Both the position numbers and the translations under genes were made by a program. From Methylotenera versatilis 79 (GTDB lineage Bacteria > Pseudomonadota > Gammaproteobacteria > Burkholderiales > Methylophilaceae), in contig NZ_ARVX01000001.1 in the NCBI RefSeq assembly GCF_000384375.1, positions 1,922,001 to 1,986,000 on the forward strand: a DNA stretch of 64,000 nucleotides, read 5' to 3'. Each line of letters starts with the position of its first letter. The first letter of the stretch is position 1. Shown in pieces: positions 37,315 through 47,502 of this stretch. The notes beneath the pieces are model-generated. The model made no database searches. It saw only the letters and a list, made by a program, of their open reading frames with translations, and was not told the DNA's origin.

Positions 37315-39807
37315 ATGACAGAACAAACTTTGCCAGAAAATTTACCATCCACAGAAACCTTGCACGAAATGATGCCATTGTTGCCTTTGCGCGATGTCGT
37401 TGTGTATCCACATCTAGTGATTCCACTTTTTGTCGGCCGTGCAAAATCAGTTAAAGCCTTAGAAATCGCTTCAGATGGTAATAAACAAATATTATTAGTC
37501 GCACAAAAATCAGCTAATAAAGATGAGCCAGATGCAGAAGATCTGTATGAGATTGGTACATTAGCGACCGTTTTGCAAATGCTAAAGTTGCCTGATGGCA
37601 CTGTAAAAGTATTGGTTGAAGGCTTGCACCGCGTGCGCGTTTCAGAGTTTGTTGAAACCGAAGAGTGCTTTTTAGCTAAAGCGGAAAAAATCGCTGATCC
37701 TATAGAAAACGATAGTGAAACAGAAGCGTTAATGCGCACTGTATTCACCCAGTTTGATCAATACGTTAAATTAAACAAAAAAATCCCACCTGAGATTCTA
37801 ACTTCGCTTGCGACGATTAATGAAGCAGGACGTTTGGCCGACACGATTTCTGCACACTTAACACTCAAATTAGAAGAAAAACAAAAAATCCTTGAGATGT
37901 TAAGCGTGATGGAAAGACTTGAGCATTTACTGCACTTGATGGAATCTGAAATCGATATCCTACAAGTTGAAAAGCGTATCCGTGGCCGTGTAAAACGTCA
38001 AATGGAAAAAAGTCAGCGTGAGTATTATTTGAATGAGCAAGTAAAAGCTATTCAAAAAGAGTTAGGCGAGCAAGATGAAAATGCCGAATTAGAAGAGTTA
38101 GAAAAACGCATTAAAGAATCTGGCATGACTAAAGAAGCACATGCAAAAGTCAATGCAGAGCTTAAAAAGTTAAAATTGATGTCCCCGATGTCTGCAGAAG
38201 CTTCCGTTGTACGTAATTACATCGATACATTAGTTAACTTGCCTTGGAAGAAAAAAACCAAAATCAGTAAAGATTTAGCGACTGCAGAGGCGATATTGGA
38301 TGCCGATCACTACGGTCTTGAAAAAGTGAAAGAGCGTATTGTCGAGTATTTGGCTGTACAGCAACGCGTGGGTAAATTAAAAGCGCCAATATTGTGCTTA
38401 GTTGGCCCACCTGGCGTTGGTAAAACCTCATTAGGACAAAGTATTGCAAAAGCGGTAAATCGCAAATTTGTGCGCATGGCTTTGGGCGGTGTGCGTGATG
38501 AGGCTGAGATTCGCGGTCATCGTCGTACTTACATTGGCTCTATGCCAGGTAAAGTACTACAAAGTATGAGTAAAGTAGGCGTTAAAAACCCACTATTTTT
38601 ACTCGATGAAGTCGATAAGATGGGTCAAGACATGCGTGGTGATCCATCATCTGCTTTGTTGGAAGTACTTGATCCTGAACAAAATCACACGTTTGCAGAC
38701 CATTATATTGAAGTTGAATATGATTTATCTGACGTGATGTTTGTGGCAACGGCTAATACAATGAACATTCCTGCTCCGCTGTTAGACCGGATGGAAATTA
38801 TTCGTCTTGCGGGCTATACCGAAGATGAAAAAATCAATATTGCGATGAAATATTTATTGCCAAAAGAGCTTAAAACACACGGCCTTAAAGCAACGGAAAT
38901 TAATATTTCGGAATCGGTTATTCGCGATATCGTACGTTATTACACGCGTGAAGCGGGTGTTCGCCGACTGGAACAAGAGATTGCTAAAATTTGCCGTAAA
39001 GTGGTGAAAGAGTTGCTGCTGAATCAAACACGCGCGAAAAAAGTACGCCGTGCTACAGATGTTGCAGATAAAGAAATTGCCATTGCTGCGGTTAAAAAAA
39101 TTAGTATCACACCGAAAAACTTAGAGAAATATCTTGGTGTATATCGCTACGATTACGGTATCGCCGCTAAAGAAAATCAAGTGGGACAAGTAACTGGCTT
39201 GGCATGGACATCTGTTGGTGGTGAGTTACTGACAATTGAGGCAGTATTGCTGCCTGGTAAAGGCAAAACTATAACAACCGGTAAGCTGGGTGATGTGATG
39301 CAAGAATCTGTTCAAGCCGCTTTGAGTGTTGTCCGTAGTCGCGCGGCACGCTTAGGTATTAGTGAAGATTTTTATGAGAAAAAAGATATTCATATTCACT
39401 TGCCAGAAGGTGCAACTCCCAAAGATGGGCCAAGTGCAGGTATTGGTTTAGCGACAGCTTTGGTTTCGGTTTTAACAGGTATACCAGCACGTGCAGACGT
39501 TGCAATGACCGGTGAAATTACCTTGCGTGGCGAAGTGCTTGCAATTGGTGGTTTAAAAGAAAAGCTGTTAGCCGCACATCGTGGTGGCATAAAAACGGTT
39601 TTAATACCGGAATCCAATGTGAAAGACTTAGTTGAAATTCCTGAAAACATCAAGAATCAATTGGTCATTCATCCTGTTAAATGGATTGATCAAGTATTAG
39701 AGTTGGCTTTAGAACGCATACCGCAGTCCACTATAGAGAAAACAGAAGAAGTGCCTGCGGCAGTAACTGATGCGGCAACAGACCTTAATGTGGCAGTGAC
39801 ACATTAG
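37315..39807 (+). CDS. lon: ATP-dependent protease Lon (LonA)
   Basis: This 830-aa LonA protease degrades misfolded and regulatory proteins. The N-terminal substrate domain begins [19 protein letters not shown]. The AAA+ domain holds Walker [16 protein letters not shown], and the protease domain has catalytic S707 in [11 protein letters not shown] with the Lys of the dyad in [14 protein letters not shown]. The gene has its own upstream region of 242 bases with a heat-shock-like promoter. hupB follows, as in many proteobacteria. Confidence 0.98.
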   Translation: MTEQTLPENLPSTETLHEMMPLLPLRDVVVYPHLVIPLFVGRAKSVKALEIASDGNKQILLVAQKSANKDEPDAEDLYEIGTLATVLQMLKLPDGTVKVLVEGLHRVRVSEFVETEECFLAKAEKIADPIENDSETEALMRTVFTQFDQYVKLNKKIPPEILTSLATINEAGRLADTISAHLTLKLEEKQKILEMLSVMERLEHLLHLMESEIDILQVEKRIRGRVKRQMEKSQREYYLNEQVKAIQKELGEQDENAELEELEKRIKESGMTKEAHAKVNAELKKLKLMSPMSAEASVVRNYIDTLVNLPWKKKTKISKDLATAEAILDADHYGLEKVKERIVEYLAVQQRVGKLKAPILCLVGPPGVGKTSLGQSIAKAVNRKFVRMALGGVRDEAEIRGHRRTYIGSMPGKVLQSMSKVGVKNPLFLLDEVDKMGQDMRGDPSSALLEVLDPEQNHTFADHYIEVEYDLSDVMFVATANTMNIPAPLLDRMEIIRLAGYTEDEKINIAMKYLLPKELKTHGLKATEINISESVIRDIVRYYTREAGVRRLEQEIAKICRKVVKELLLNQTRAKKVRRATDVADKEIAIAAVKKISITPKNLEKYLGVYRYDYGIAAKENQVGQVTGLAWTSVGGELLTIEAVLLPGKGKTITTGKLGDVMQESVQAALSVVRSRAARLGISEDFYEKKDIHIHLPEGATPKDGPSAGIGLATALVSVLTGIPARADVAMTGEITLRGEVLAIGGLKEKLLAAHRGGIKTVLIPESNVKDLVEIPENIKNQLVIHPVKWIDQVLELALERIPQSTIEKTEEVPAAVTDAATDLNVAVTH

Positions 39808-39874
39808 ATTTTAAGTTCTATATAGTTTATTTGTACTAATTTAGTGTTTATATCGCAAAATAGCGCCCAAAGCC

Positions 39875-39928
39875 TTGACACAGGCTTTTGTAGCTTGATA
39901 TAAAGTCATAACAGGATACGCCTGTTAT
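39875..39928 (+). promoter_or_regulatory. hupB promoter with an inverted repeat at the expected start site
   Basis: TTGACA (39875-39880) and TATAAA (39899-39904) with an 18-base spacer form a good sigma-70 promoter. A perfect 8-bp inverted repeat, ATAACAGG (39908-39915) with CCTGTTAT (39921-39928), lies across the expected transcription start, so it could be an operator or a 5'-end hairpin that stabilises the mRNA. Confidence 0.65.
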
Positions 39929-39958
39929 TTATGTTAATAACATTTGAGGGGATTACTC

Positions 39959-40231
39959 GTGAATAAATCAGAATTGATTGACGACATTGCAAAATCAGCT
40001 GGCATTTCAAAAGCTGCAGCAGGTCGTGCTTTGGATGCAACTACAGCTGCTATTACTACGGCACTGAAAAAAGGTGATTTAGTAACATTAATTGGTTTCG
40101 GTTCATTTTACGTAGGCAAACGTGAAGCGCGTAATGGTCGTAATCCTCGCACTGGCGCGACAATTAAAATCAGTGCTGCAAATTCTCCTAAGTTTAGGGC
40201 TGGTAAAGCGCTTAAAGATGCTGTAAACTAG
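39959..40231 (+). CDS. hupB: DNA-binding protein HU
   Basis: This is a 90-aa HU-family nucleoid protein, exactly the family length when translation starts at GTG 39959. A strong GAGGGGA ribosome-binding site lies six bases upstream and decides this start. The sequence begins [26 protein letters not shown], and the DNA-binding arm carries [21 protein letters not shown]. It follows lon, as in many gamma- and betaproteobacteria. Confidence 0.97.
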   Translation: MNKSELIDDIAKSAGISKAAAGRALDATTAAITTALKKGDLVTLIGFGSFYVGKREARNGRNPRTGATIKISAANSPKFRAGKALKDAVN

Positions 40232-40372
40232 CGTTCTTTTAGTGATTAAGCAATTAACCACTAAATAAAGTTAGTTTTAAGGCTTTTAGTTAGATTTACT
40301 TCGGTAATTAATTGGTGCGGTAACGCATTAGATTAAAAGTTTTAAATTGTTAAAGTGGCACAGGGTGCTTAG

Positions 40373-40438
40373 CTCAGTTGGTAGAGCGTCGCCCTTACAA
40401 GGCGAATGTCAGCGGTTCGACCCCGTTAGCACCCACCA
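40373..40438 (+). tRNA. tRNA-Val (anticodon TAC)
   Basis: Acceptor arms GGGTGCT and AGCACCC pair perfectly. The anticodon arm CGCCCTTACAAGGCG shows TAC, and the T-loop GGTTCGACC is canonical. CCA is encoded. Confidence 0.97.
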
Positions 40439-40561
40439 ATAACTAACATATATCGCCTCAATATTAATTAAGAGTGCTAGATTCTTAGCGCTCTTTAATT
40501 TTGAGAGGTTTAAGTTTTTGTATTAAGATTTAAATAATGCAAATTAAGCAGTAAGAAAACT

Positions 40562-40638
40562 GGAGTGGTAGTTCAGTTGGTTAGAATACCGGCCTGTCAC
40601 GCCGGGGGTCGCGGGTTCGAGTCCCGTCCACTCCGCCA
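40562..40638 (+). tRNA. tRNA-Asp (anticodon GTC)
   Basis: Acceptor arms GGAGTGG and CCACTCC pair perfectly. The anticodon loop shows GTC (CCTGTCACG), the T-loop GGTTCGAGTC is canonical, and CCA is encoded. It lies 123 bases after tRNA-Val and is probably transcribed with it. Confidence 0.97.
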
Positions 40639-40643
40639 ACATA

Positions 40644-40676
40644 TAAAAAAGCGAGCTTTTAGCTCGCTTTTTTATT
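40644..40676 (+). terminator. Terminator after the tRNA-Val/tRNA-Asp pair
   Basis: The stem AAAAAAGCGAGCT (40645-40657) with AGCTCGCTTTTTT (40661-40673) has a three-base loop and ends in T-rich sequence. Confidence 0.92.
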
Positions 40677-40909
40677 TTCTAAATTAATTTTATCTATAAA
40701 ACTCCGTAAATCAGTATTTAAGCCACTATTAAAATGCAGACATATTGCTCAGTAAACTAGTGAGAGGCTAATTAGCTTTTTTACGATTAATTGATGTTCT
40801 TCATTGCGGTTCAAAATAGCCGTGTCTGCACACAACTGTTATATAATCTTAGGCTGTTCTAGTTATTAATTTGTCATTTCAAAGCACTAAAAATTTAGAA
40901 AGTTAAGAT

Positions 40910-42805
40910 ATGTTAGATGCAATTCGTAATCACACGCAAGGTTGGTTGGCTAAAGCTATTTTGGCTTTAATTACTATTCCATTCGCTTTATTTGGTATTG
41001 ATTCGTATTTTAATGATGCGGGCAGTAATATCGCTATCGCTAAAGTTAATGGTGACAAAATCTCAGTTCAAGAATATGGCAATGCCATTGATAATGTGCG
41101 CAATCGCTTGCAATCTCAAAATCAAAAAATTGATCCTTCCATGCTAGAAAGTGCTGAATTAAAACAATCTGTGCTGGATGGTTTGATTACGCGTCGTTTA
41201 GTGAATGCGGAGATTCGGCATGCTAATTTTAAAATTAGCGATGAGCAGTTAAGTACTTATATATTGGATATGCCCGAATTTCAAGAAAACGGTAAATTTT
41301 CTGAAGATATTTATCAAAAAACACTCGCACAGAATAAGTTAACAGTAAGCAAGTTTGAGAATGATAGACGCAATGAGTTGTTAAGCCAGCAAGCGCGCGA
41401 TGGTTTAGCTCTGTTAGTTTCTGTGCCAAATGGTGTGACGGATCAAGCATTGAAATTTGCGCATCAACAACGTGATGTAAGTGTGGCAGAAATTAAAACA
41501 GCACAATTTATAGCCCAAACTAAAGTAACGCCAGAGCAAGTCAAAGCTTATTATGAGCAGCATAAAGATAAATTTAAGGTGCCAGAACAGGTTAAGTTAG
41601 AGTTTGCTTTGCTTTCTGCGGCTGGGTTAGTTTCGCAAATGCAAGTAACCGATGCTGAAGTGAAACAGTTTTATGAAGAAAACGTAGCTAAGTTTCAGGG
41701 TGATGAGCAACGTCAAGCCAGCCATATTTTGATTGGTTTTGGTGTTGCGGCAACTGCAGCAGAAAAAGCTGCCGCTAAAGATAAGGCAGCGGAAATTTTG
41801 GCGCAGCTTAGAAAAGATCCTAAACGTTTTGAAGAACTGGCTTTGAAAAACTCGCAAGATCCTGGTTCCGCTACAAAAGGCGGCGATTTAGGCAGTTTTG
41901 GACGTGGTGCGATGGTTAAGCCATTTGAAGATGCGGTTTTTAATATGAAAGTAGACCAAATCAGTGATTTAGTTGAATCTGAATTTGGTTACCATATTAT
42001 TAAATTGACTGGTGTGACGGGTCAATCCTCTTCATTTGAAAGTATGACTCCACAAATTAAGGGCGAGCTATTATTTCAAAAAGCCCAAGCTAAATATGCC
42101 GAACTTGCAGATGATTTTAGTAATACGGTGTATGAGCAATCAGGTAGTTTAAAGCCTGCGGCAGAAAAATTTGGCTTACAGATTCAACCAACTGGTTGGT
42201 TAAATCGTGAAGATGGCGCTAAATTCTTCAAAAATGAAAAGTTAATCAATTCAGTTTTTTCTGATGAGGTTTTGAAAGAAAAACGTAATTCTGAAGCAGT
42301 GGAAGTATCGCCGAATAATTTGGTTTCTGCGCGTGTGCTAGAGTATAAACCTGCAGCGCCACGTAGTTTCGATGATGTAAAAAGCGGAATTGAAGCCTTA
42401 CTTAAACTAGAGCAAGCGACAAAATTAGCCACTGAAAAAGGTTTGGCTGATTTGGCTAAATTGAAAGCTGGTAACAAAGTGGATGATTTGGAGTGGATTC
42501 CAACAGTGACGATTGATCGCAAAGACGCACAGGGTTTGACAGAGCCAGTGATGAATCAAGCGTTTAAAATCGATACAAGCAAATTGCCGGCTTTTGCAGG
42601 TTATGCAGATGGTAATAAATCTTTTACTATCGTGCAGGTAAGTCGTATCGACAACACATTGAAAGCAGATGCAAAAAAAGGTGCGGAGGATGAGTATAAG
42701 GTTGCTGTTGCAGCTGAATATCTGAGTGCTTACTCGAAATCGTTGAAAGCGAAAAGTAAAGTCGTTGTTAACCGCAAACTATTAGAAACAAATACGCAGC
42801 AATAA
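40910..42805 (+). CDS. ppiD: PpiD-type periplasmic peptidyl-prolyl isomerase
   Basis: This 631-aa chaperone is anchored by one N-terminal helix (WLAKAILALITIPFALFGI, residues 9-27) with the remainder in the periplasm, where it helps newly exported proteins fold. A SurA-like N-terminal region is followed by one parvulin domain (about residues 265-365; RQASHILIGFG, GGDLGSFGRGAMVKPFEDAVF, FGYHIIKLTG). The C-terminal domain is of PpiD type. A TATAAT box is at 40842-40847. Confidence 0.93.
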   Translation: MLDAIRNHTQGWLAKAILALITIPFALFGIDSYFNDAGSNIAIAKVNGDKISVQEYGNAIDNVRNRLQSQNQKIDPSMLESAELKQSVLDGLITRRLVNAEIRHANFKISDEQLSTYILDMPEFQENGKFSEDIYQKTLAQNKLTVSKFENDRRNELLSQQARDGLALLVSVPNGVTDQALKFAHQQRDVSVAEIKTAQFIAQTKVTPEQVKAYYEQHKDKFKVPEQVKLEFALLSAAGLVSQMQVTDAEVKQFYEENVAKFQGDEQRQASHILIGFGVAATAAEKAAAKDKAAEILAQLRKDPKRFEELALKNSQDPGSATKGGDLGSFGRGAMVKPFEDAVFNMKVDQISDLVESEFGYHIIKLTGVTGQSSSFESMTPQIKGELLFQKAQAKYAELADDFSNTVYEQSGSLKPAAEKFGLQIQPTGWLNREDGAKFFKNEKLINSVFSDEVLKEKRNSEAVEVSPNNLVSARVLEYKPAAPRSFDDVKSGIEALLKLEQATKLATEKGLADLAKLKAGNKVDDLEWIPTVTIDRKDAQGLTEPVMNQAFKIDTSKLPAFAGYADGNKSFTIVQVSRIDNTLKADAKKGAEDEYKVAVAAEYLSAYSKSLKAKSKVVVNRKLLETNTQQ

Positions 42806-42851
42806 TTTAAATTACTGTTATAAATAGTGAGTTAAGTATCAATATTTATAA

Positions 42852-42887
42852 CAAAAAAAGCCGATGTTCACACATCGGCTTTTTTAT
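42852..42887. terminator. Bidirectional terminator between ppiD and fabI
   Basis: The stem AGCCGATGT (42859-42867) with ACATCGGCT (42872-42880) has a four-base loop, an A-tract on the left and a T-tract on the right, so it can serve both convergent genes. Confidence 0.92.
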
Positions 42888-42907
42888 TGCGGCTAAATGA
42901 AAATTAA

Positions 42908-43693
42908 CTAATCGATTTGCCCAGCCGCAGTAATGTTCATGCCACCATCCACATACGTAATTTCACCAGTAATGCCAGATGCTAAATCACTACATAAAAA
43001 TGCCGCAGTATTACCGACTTCTTCAATGGTAACGTTACGGCGCAAGGCAGCATGGCGTTCATTAAAGCCAATCATTTTATCAAAATCTGCAATACCAGAG
43101 GCTGCCAATGTTTTGATTGGGCCTGCAGAAACTGCATTAACGCGAATTCCACGCGGACCTAAGCTTTGCGCTAAGTAACGCACGTTAGCCTCTAAACTGG
43201 CTTTGGCAACACCCATTACGTTGTAATTTGGCATGGTGCGTTCTGCACCTAAATAACTTAACGTTAACAAACTACCATTACGGCCTTCCATCATTGGATA
43301 CGCCGCTTTTGCCAGCGCTGAAAAACTGTATGAACTAATGTCGTGTGCGATACGGAAATATTCGCGATTCACTGCATCTAAGTAATCACCATCTAACGCT
43401 ACTTTTGGTACGAAGGCGAGCGAATGAACAACGCTATCTACGCCATCCCAATGTTTATTGAGCGCTGGGAATAGGGCGTCGATTTGCTCGTCTTCTGCTA
43501 CATCACAGGGTAATACAATTTTAGAGTCAAAATCCGCGGCTAAGCCTGCCACACGGTCTGCATGCTTTTCCATTTGATAGGTGAAAGCCAGTTCCGCGCC
43601 TTCACGCTTCATCGCCGCGGCGATGCCGTAAGCAATAGAGCGGTTACTTAATAAACCCGCAATTAATACTTTTTTTCCTGCTAAAAATCCCAT
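42908..43693 (-). CDS. fabI: Enoyl-[acyl-carrier-protein] reductase (NADH)
   Basis: This 261-aa short-chain-dehydrogenase-type reductase performs the last step of each fatty-acid elongation round. The NADH loop ITG-type region reads [16 protein letters not shown], the active-site Tyr/Lys pair is in [19 protein letters not shown], and [13 protein letters not shown] lies in the substrate loop. Length is typical. It is convergent with ppiD, and the peptide-importer genes lie upstream of it on the same strand, 126 bases away. Confidence 0.96.
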   Translation of the reverse strand: MGFLAGKKVLIAGLLSNRSIAYGIAAAMKREGAELAFTYQMEKHADRVAGLAADFDSKIVLPCDVAEDEQIDALFPALNKHWDGVDSVVHSLAFVPKVALDGDYLDAVNREYFRIAHDISSYSFSALAKAAYPMMEGRNGSLLTLSYLGAERTMPNYNVMGVAKASLEANVRYLAQSLGPRGIRVNAVSAGPIKTLAASGIADFDKMIGFNERHAALRRNVTIEEVGNTAAFLCSDLASGITGEITYVDGGMNITAAGQID

Positions 43694-43819
43694 AACGAAT
43701 CCTGTTAATTGATAATACTTTTTGATTGATGATTTTAGTTAAATGATTATTTGAGAGAGGCTATTTAAATGGCATATTTCTCTATGTTTATCATTTTAGT
43801 CGCTATTAATTAGTTGCTA

Positions 43820-44656
43820 CTATTTATTGTTCGATCTTGGGTCAAGCGCATCGCGCAAGCCTTCACCCAGCAAATTATACCCTAACACGGTAATTAAAAT
43901 GGCAAGGCCAGGGAATAGCGATAGCCACCATGCAAACTGAATATATTCCTTGCCATCGGTTAAGATGTTGCCCCAAGACGCTTGCGGGGCTTGTACGCCA
44001 AGGCCTAAAAAGCTGAGTCCAGATTCCATTAATACCGCACCTGCTACGCCTAATACGGCACTGACGATGATGGGCGTAAGGCTGTTAGGCAATAAGTGCG
44101 TAAAGATGAGTCGTGCATCTTTTGCGCCAAGTGTGCGTGATGCTAAAACAAACTCACGGCCACTTAAACTTAAAAATTCAGCGCGTACTAAGCGAGTTAC
44201 GCCCATCCACGAAGTTAACCCAATTACAATCATAATATTCCAAATGGATGGGGTTAAAAAAGCGATAACAGCCAAGATCAAAAAGAAACTGGGAATGGAT
44301 AGCATGACGTCTACTAATCGCATGATCAAGGTATCAATCCAGCCGCGGTAATATCCAGCAATAGCGCCAAGAACGATACCAATTGCGGTGGCGATGCCCA
44401 CAGCCACTAAGCCGACTAATAATGAAATACGACCACCATGCAGCATGCGGGCTAATACGTCGCGTCCAAGGCCATCTGTACCCATCCAGTGCTGCCAAGA
44501 TGGGGCTAAAAGAATGGCTTTTACGTTAATATCGTTTGGATCAAAAGGCGAAATGATCGGTGCTAGCATGGCGAGAATAAATACGCTGACTATGATAATG
44601 AAACCAACCATCGCCAGCGGATTAGATAATGCTTTTTTGAAGATACTTTTATTCAT
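43820..44656 (-). CDS. ABC transporter permease, DppC/OppC type
   Basis: This 278-aa inner-membrane permease of a peptide-type importer has about six membrane helices. The N-terminal OppC-type segment (LAPIISPFDPNDIN) is followed by MGTDGLGRDVLARMLHGGRISL and the EAA loop region REFVLASRTLGAKDARLIFTHLLPNSL. It forms a heteromer with the DppB-type permease two bases upstream. No ATPase gene follows. Confidence 0.93.
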   Translation of the reverse strand: MNKSIFKKALSNPLAMVGFIIIVSVFILAMLAPIISPFDPNDINVKAILLAPSWQHWMGTDGLGRDVLARMLHGGRISLLVGLVAVGIATAIGIVLGAIAGYYRGWIDTLIMRLVDVMLSIPSFFLILAVIAFLTPSIWNIMIVIGLTSWMGVTRLVRAEFLSLSGREFVLASRTLGAKDARLIFTHLLPNSLTPIIVSAVLGVAGAVLMESGLSFLGLGVQAPQASWGNILTDGKEYIQFAWWLSLFPGLAILITVLGYNLLGEGLRDALDPRSNNK

Positions 44657-44658
44657 GA

Positions 44659-45681
44659 TTATTCTCTAACCACACCACGTCGCACACGTGGGTCAGCCCA
44701 TGCATAGGCAATATCTGCCAATAGATTGCCGATTAAAGTCAGCGCTGATCCGATGGTTAATATGCCCATAATCACGGGGAAATCGCGCATCATCACACTG
44801 TCGAAAAACAATTTGCCCATACCTGGAATGGCGAAAATCGTTTCTGCAATCACAGAGCCGCCAATCAAGCCGGGAATAGATAGTCCGATAATCGTGATTA
44901 GAGGTAACAATGCATTGCGTAGTGCATGCGTATAAACGACTTGATGCTCATTCAAACCTTTTGCACGCGCAGTAGTAATGTAGTCTTGATGGAAAACATC
45001 TAACATGCCATTTTTGACAAATAAGGTAATGCCAGCCAAACCTGTTACCGAAGGAATAATCACAGGCAAAATAAGGTGACTGACGCTATCTTTGATCTTA
45101 GCCCAAGTATCTAATGACTCATAGTTAATGCTATGTAAGCCTGAAATTGGTAGCCAATTATTCATTACGCCTAACCAATACATCAACAACAAAGACAGCC
45201 AAAAGCCTGGGATTGAAAAACCAATAAAATTAAACAGAGTGATGGATTTATCTTGCCAAAGTGTATATTTACGCGCCGCGATAATCCCTAGTGGAATCGC
45301 CAAACTTAACGTAATAATTAAGCCCAAAATATTAATCATTAATGTGATTGGCAAGGCCTCTTGAATCATGCCTTTGGTCACGTTGCCATCTTTATCAGTC
45401 GTTTGCCAAAAGACAGGTTTTTGATGTGATGCGAATGAGTTACCGAAATCCAGCGTACCCATGCGTTTCAGCCATAAACCATATTGCACAATCACTGGTT
45501 TGTCTAAATTGTATAGTTCACGTAGTTTTAGACGCGATTCTTCAGACACTTTTGGATTAAATGCCGCTTCATTATTTGTGATGTCACCAGGTGCTAGATG
45601 CATGATAAAGAATGAAATTAAACTGATACCAATCATCAGTGGGATCATCCATAACACGCGTTTGATTAAATATTTAAGCAT
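44659..45681 (-). CDS. ABC transporter permease, DppB/OppB type
   Basis: This 340-aa permease begins MLKYLIKRVLWMIPLMIGIS. It has the LNLDKP-like periplasmic region (LYNLDKPVIVQYGLWL) and the EAA loop YITTARAKGLNEHQVVYTHALRNALLP. An insertion in the first periplasmic loop (KPVFWQTTDKDGNVTKG) is typical of the longer Gram-negative members. It lies between the substrate-binding protein (eight bases upstream) and the second permease (two bases downstream), so all three are one operon. Confidence 0.93.
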   Translation of the reverse strand: MLKYLIKRVLWMIPLMIGISLISFFIMHLAPGDITNNEAAFNPKVSEESRLKLRELYNLDKPVIVQYGLWLKRMGTLDFGNSFASHQKPVFWQTTDKDGNVTKGMIQEALPITLMINILGLIITLSLAIPLGIIAARKYTLWQDKSITLFNFIGFSIPGFWLSLLLMYWLGVMNNWLPISGLHSINYESLDTWAKIKDSVSHLILPVIIPSVTGLAGITLFVKNGMLDVFHQDYITTARAKGLNEHQVVYTHALRNALLPLITIIGLSIPGLIGGSVIAETIFAIPGMGKLFFDSVMMRDFPVIMGILTIGSALTLIGNLLADIAYAWADPRVRRGVVRE

Positions 45682-45689
45682 AATGGATG

Positions 45690-47384
45690 TTAATCTGCTG
45701 TGATCTCTTTGAGTCCAGTTTGTGAGCGTTCTGTTTCCACACGTCTAAGTGGTGTAGGAATATACCATTCATGTGAATTGTAGCCTATGCCAGCCGGCGG
45801 TGCAGGCGAATCGATACCTTTGACGCGTTTATGAATTGCTGTCAAGCCATAGCCAGCAGATAAATAAACTATCGGGCTATCCTCTAATAATACCTTGGCA
45901 AACTCATGATAAATCTTCATGCGTTTATCGATATCCAATTCCAGTCTGCCTTGCTCCAATAATTTGTCAATTGTTGGATTATTGTAGCCGATGAAATTAA
46001 ATTGTCCCGGCTGATTTTGAGTGGAATGCCAGATACTAAATTGGTCAGGATCCAAGCTTAAGCCCCAGCCTAAAACCACCACATCGAAGTCGCCTGTTTT
46101 AATAAATCGGCTAATAAAGCTGGCCCATTCAATAGCACGAATTTGCACGTCTATACCAATATCTTTCAACCTGCGTTGAATTAACACAGCTGATTTTTCA
46201 CGCTCTTTATTTTGATTGGTGATGATTTCAAAAGCAAAGGGTTTGCCATCACGCTCTAAAATACCATCACCGTCAGTATCTACAAACCCGGCTTCTTTCA
46301 ATAGCGCTTTAGCTTTGTTAGGATCATAAGCATAAGGTTTTAAATCAGGGTTACTCCAACGTGTTCCAGGCTTATATGGTGAGGCAATATTAATGCCTAA
46401 GCCCAAATAAACGCCATCGATAATTTCCTGTTTATCAATCGCATAGTTGATCGCTTTGCGCACACGGATATCATCAAAAGGTTTGTGTTTGAGATTAAAA
46501 CCCATATAGGTATAACTGTTGCCCAGCTCTTTGTATAAAGCCAATTTTTTTTGCAGTTCTGGTCTAGCAGGAATAATGCGTGAGTATTTAATCGGATCTA
46601 AACCCATGCTATCAATGTTATCCGCCATTAACTCTAAAAACTGAGCGGAATTATCAGGAATGATGCGTGTTACTAATTTATCTATCTTGGCAGGGCCCAA
46701 AACCGAAGTTGGATTGCGAGATAGCTTAATATTCTCGCCATGTGTCCAATTATCTAGTTTGTAGTAATGACTCCCAACCGGGTTGCGCGCAAATGAGGTG
46801 GTGTGAATGTCTTGACCCTCAAGCAAATGTTTTGGCAAAACTTGTAAACCAGCCCAGCTATCCAGCGCAGGGGCATAAGCTTGATCATAGGTCACACTGA
46901 AAGTTGATGCATCTGGCGCAGTCGCACTTTTAACCAATTGATAGTCAGAAGCGTACGGACTACGGGTTTTTTCATCGATGACCAGCTTCCAAGTAAACAA
47001 TACGTCTTGGCTGGTTAAAGGCTTTCCATCTGCCCATTTTAGATTAGGTTTAAGCTTGAACGTGATAGTCTTTTGATCGGCTGATACGTCCCAGCTTTCG
47101 GCTAACTCTCCTTCTAGGTCTAGATTTTTATCGTACTTAAGTAATTTGTTAAAAATGTTGCCAGAAATAGCACTAGAAGCAGACTCACCAGCAACCATGG
47201 AAATCAAGCCAGAGGGTTCCGCTGTTGAAGCGTCAATAAACGTGCCGCCTGCTTCAGCTGGGTATTGTTTATTGTAATCGGTGTTATCTTCGATTGATTT
47301 ACCGCAAGAAAGTAGGGTAGAGATACACAATGCGTAGATTGGTAGTTGGAGAAAAAATAAGTTTAATCGAACGTTTTGGAACAT
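45690..47384 (-). CDS. Peptide-type ABC transporter substrate-binding lipoprotein
   Basis: This 564-aa SBP_bac_5 protein is a lipoprotein (lipobox TLLSC, residues 24-28). Typical segments are GELAESWDVSADQKTITFKL, WADGKPLTSQDVLFTWK, VRKAINYAIDKQEIIDGVYLG and the C-terminal FDVVVLGWGLSLDPDQF. A DTDGDGIL sequence around the middle resembles a calcium loop often seen in this group. The ligand cannot be told from sequence; oligopeptides are usual. It heads the operon with the two permeases. Confidence 0.92.
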   Translation of the reverse strand: MFQNVRLNLFFLQLPIYALCISTLLSCGKSIEDNTDYNKQYPAEAGGTFIDASTAEPSGLISMVAGESASSAISGNIFNKLLKYDKNLDLEGELAESWDVSADQKTITFKLKPNLKWADGKPLTSQDVLFTWKLVIDEKTRSPYASDYQLVKSATAPDASTFSVTYDQAYAPALDSWAGLQVLPKHLLEGQDIHTTSFARNPVGSHYYKLDNWTHGENIKLSRNPTSVLGPAKIDKLVTRIIPDNSAQFLELMADNIDSMGLDPIKYSRIIPARPELQKKLALYKELGNSYTYMGFNLKHKPFDDIRVRKAINYAIDKQEIIDGVYLGLGINIASPYKPGTRWSNPDLKPYAYDPNKAKALLKEAGFVDTDGDGILERDGKPFAFEIITNQNKEREKSAVLIQRRLKDIGIDVQIRAIEWASFISRFIKTGDFDVVVLGWGLSLDPDQFSIWHSTQNQPGQFNFIGYNNPTIDKLLEQGRLELDIDKRMKIYHEFAKVLLEDSPIVYLSAGYGLTAIHKRVKGIDSPAPPAGIGYNSHEWYIPTPLRRVETERSQTGLKEITAD

Positions 47385-47502
47385 AAAAAAGCATTTCTCA
47401 TGATTAAACCGTTATTAAAAGAGCGTAAATTTATAAGTGAATAGTGCTTAGCTTTAATATTCGATCTAAATAGTTATTCTTAAAATAGTTATTTTTGAGT
47501 CT

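Noticed and set aside
37293-37748. A 151-codon open frame on the minus strand over the start of lon
   Set aside because: It is antisense to the conserved N-terminal domain of Lon and lacks a ribosome-binding site.
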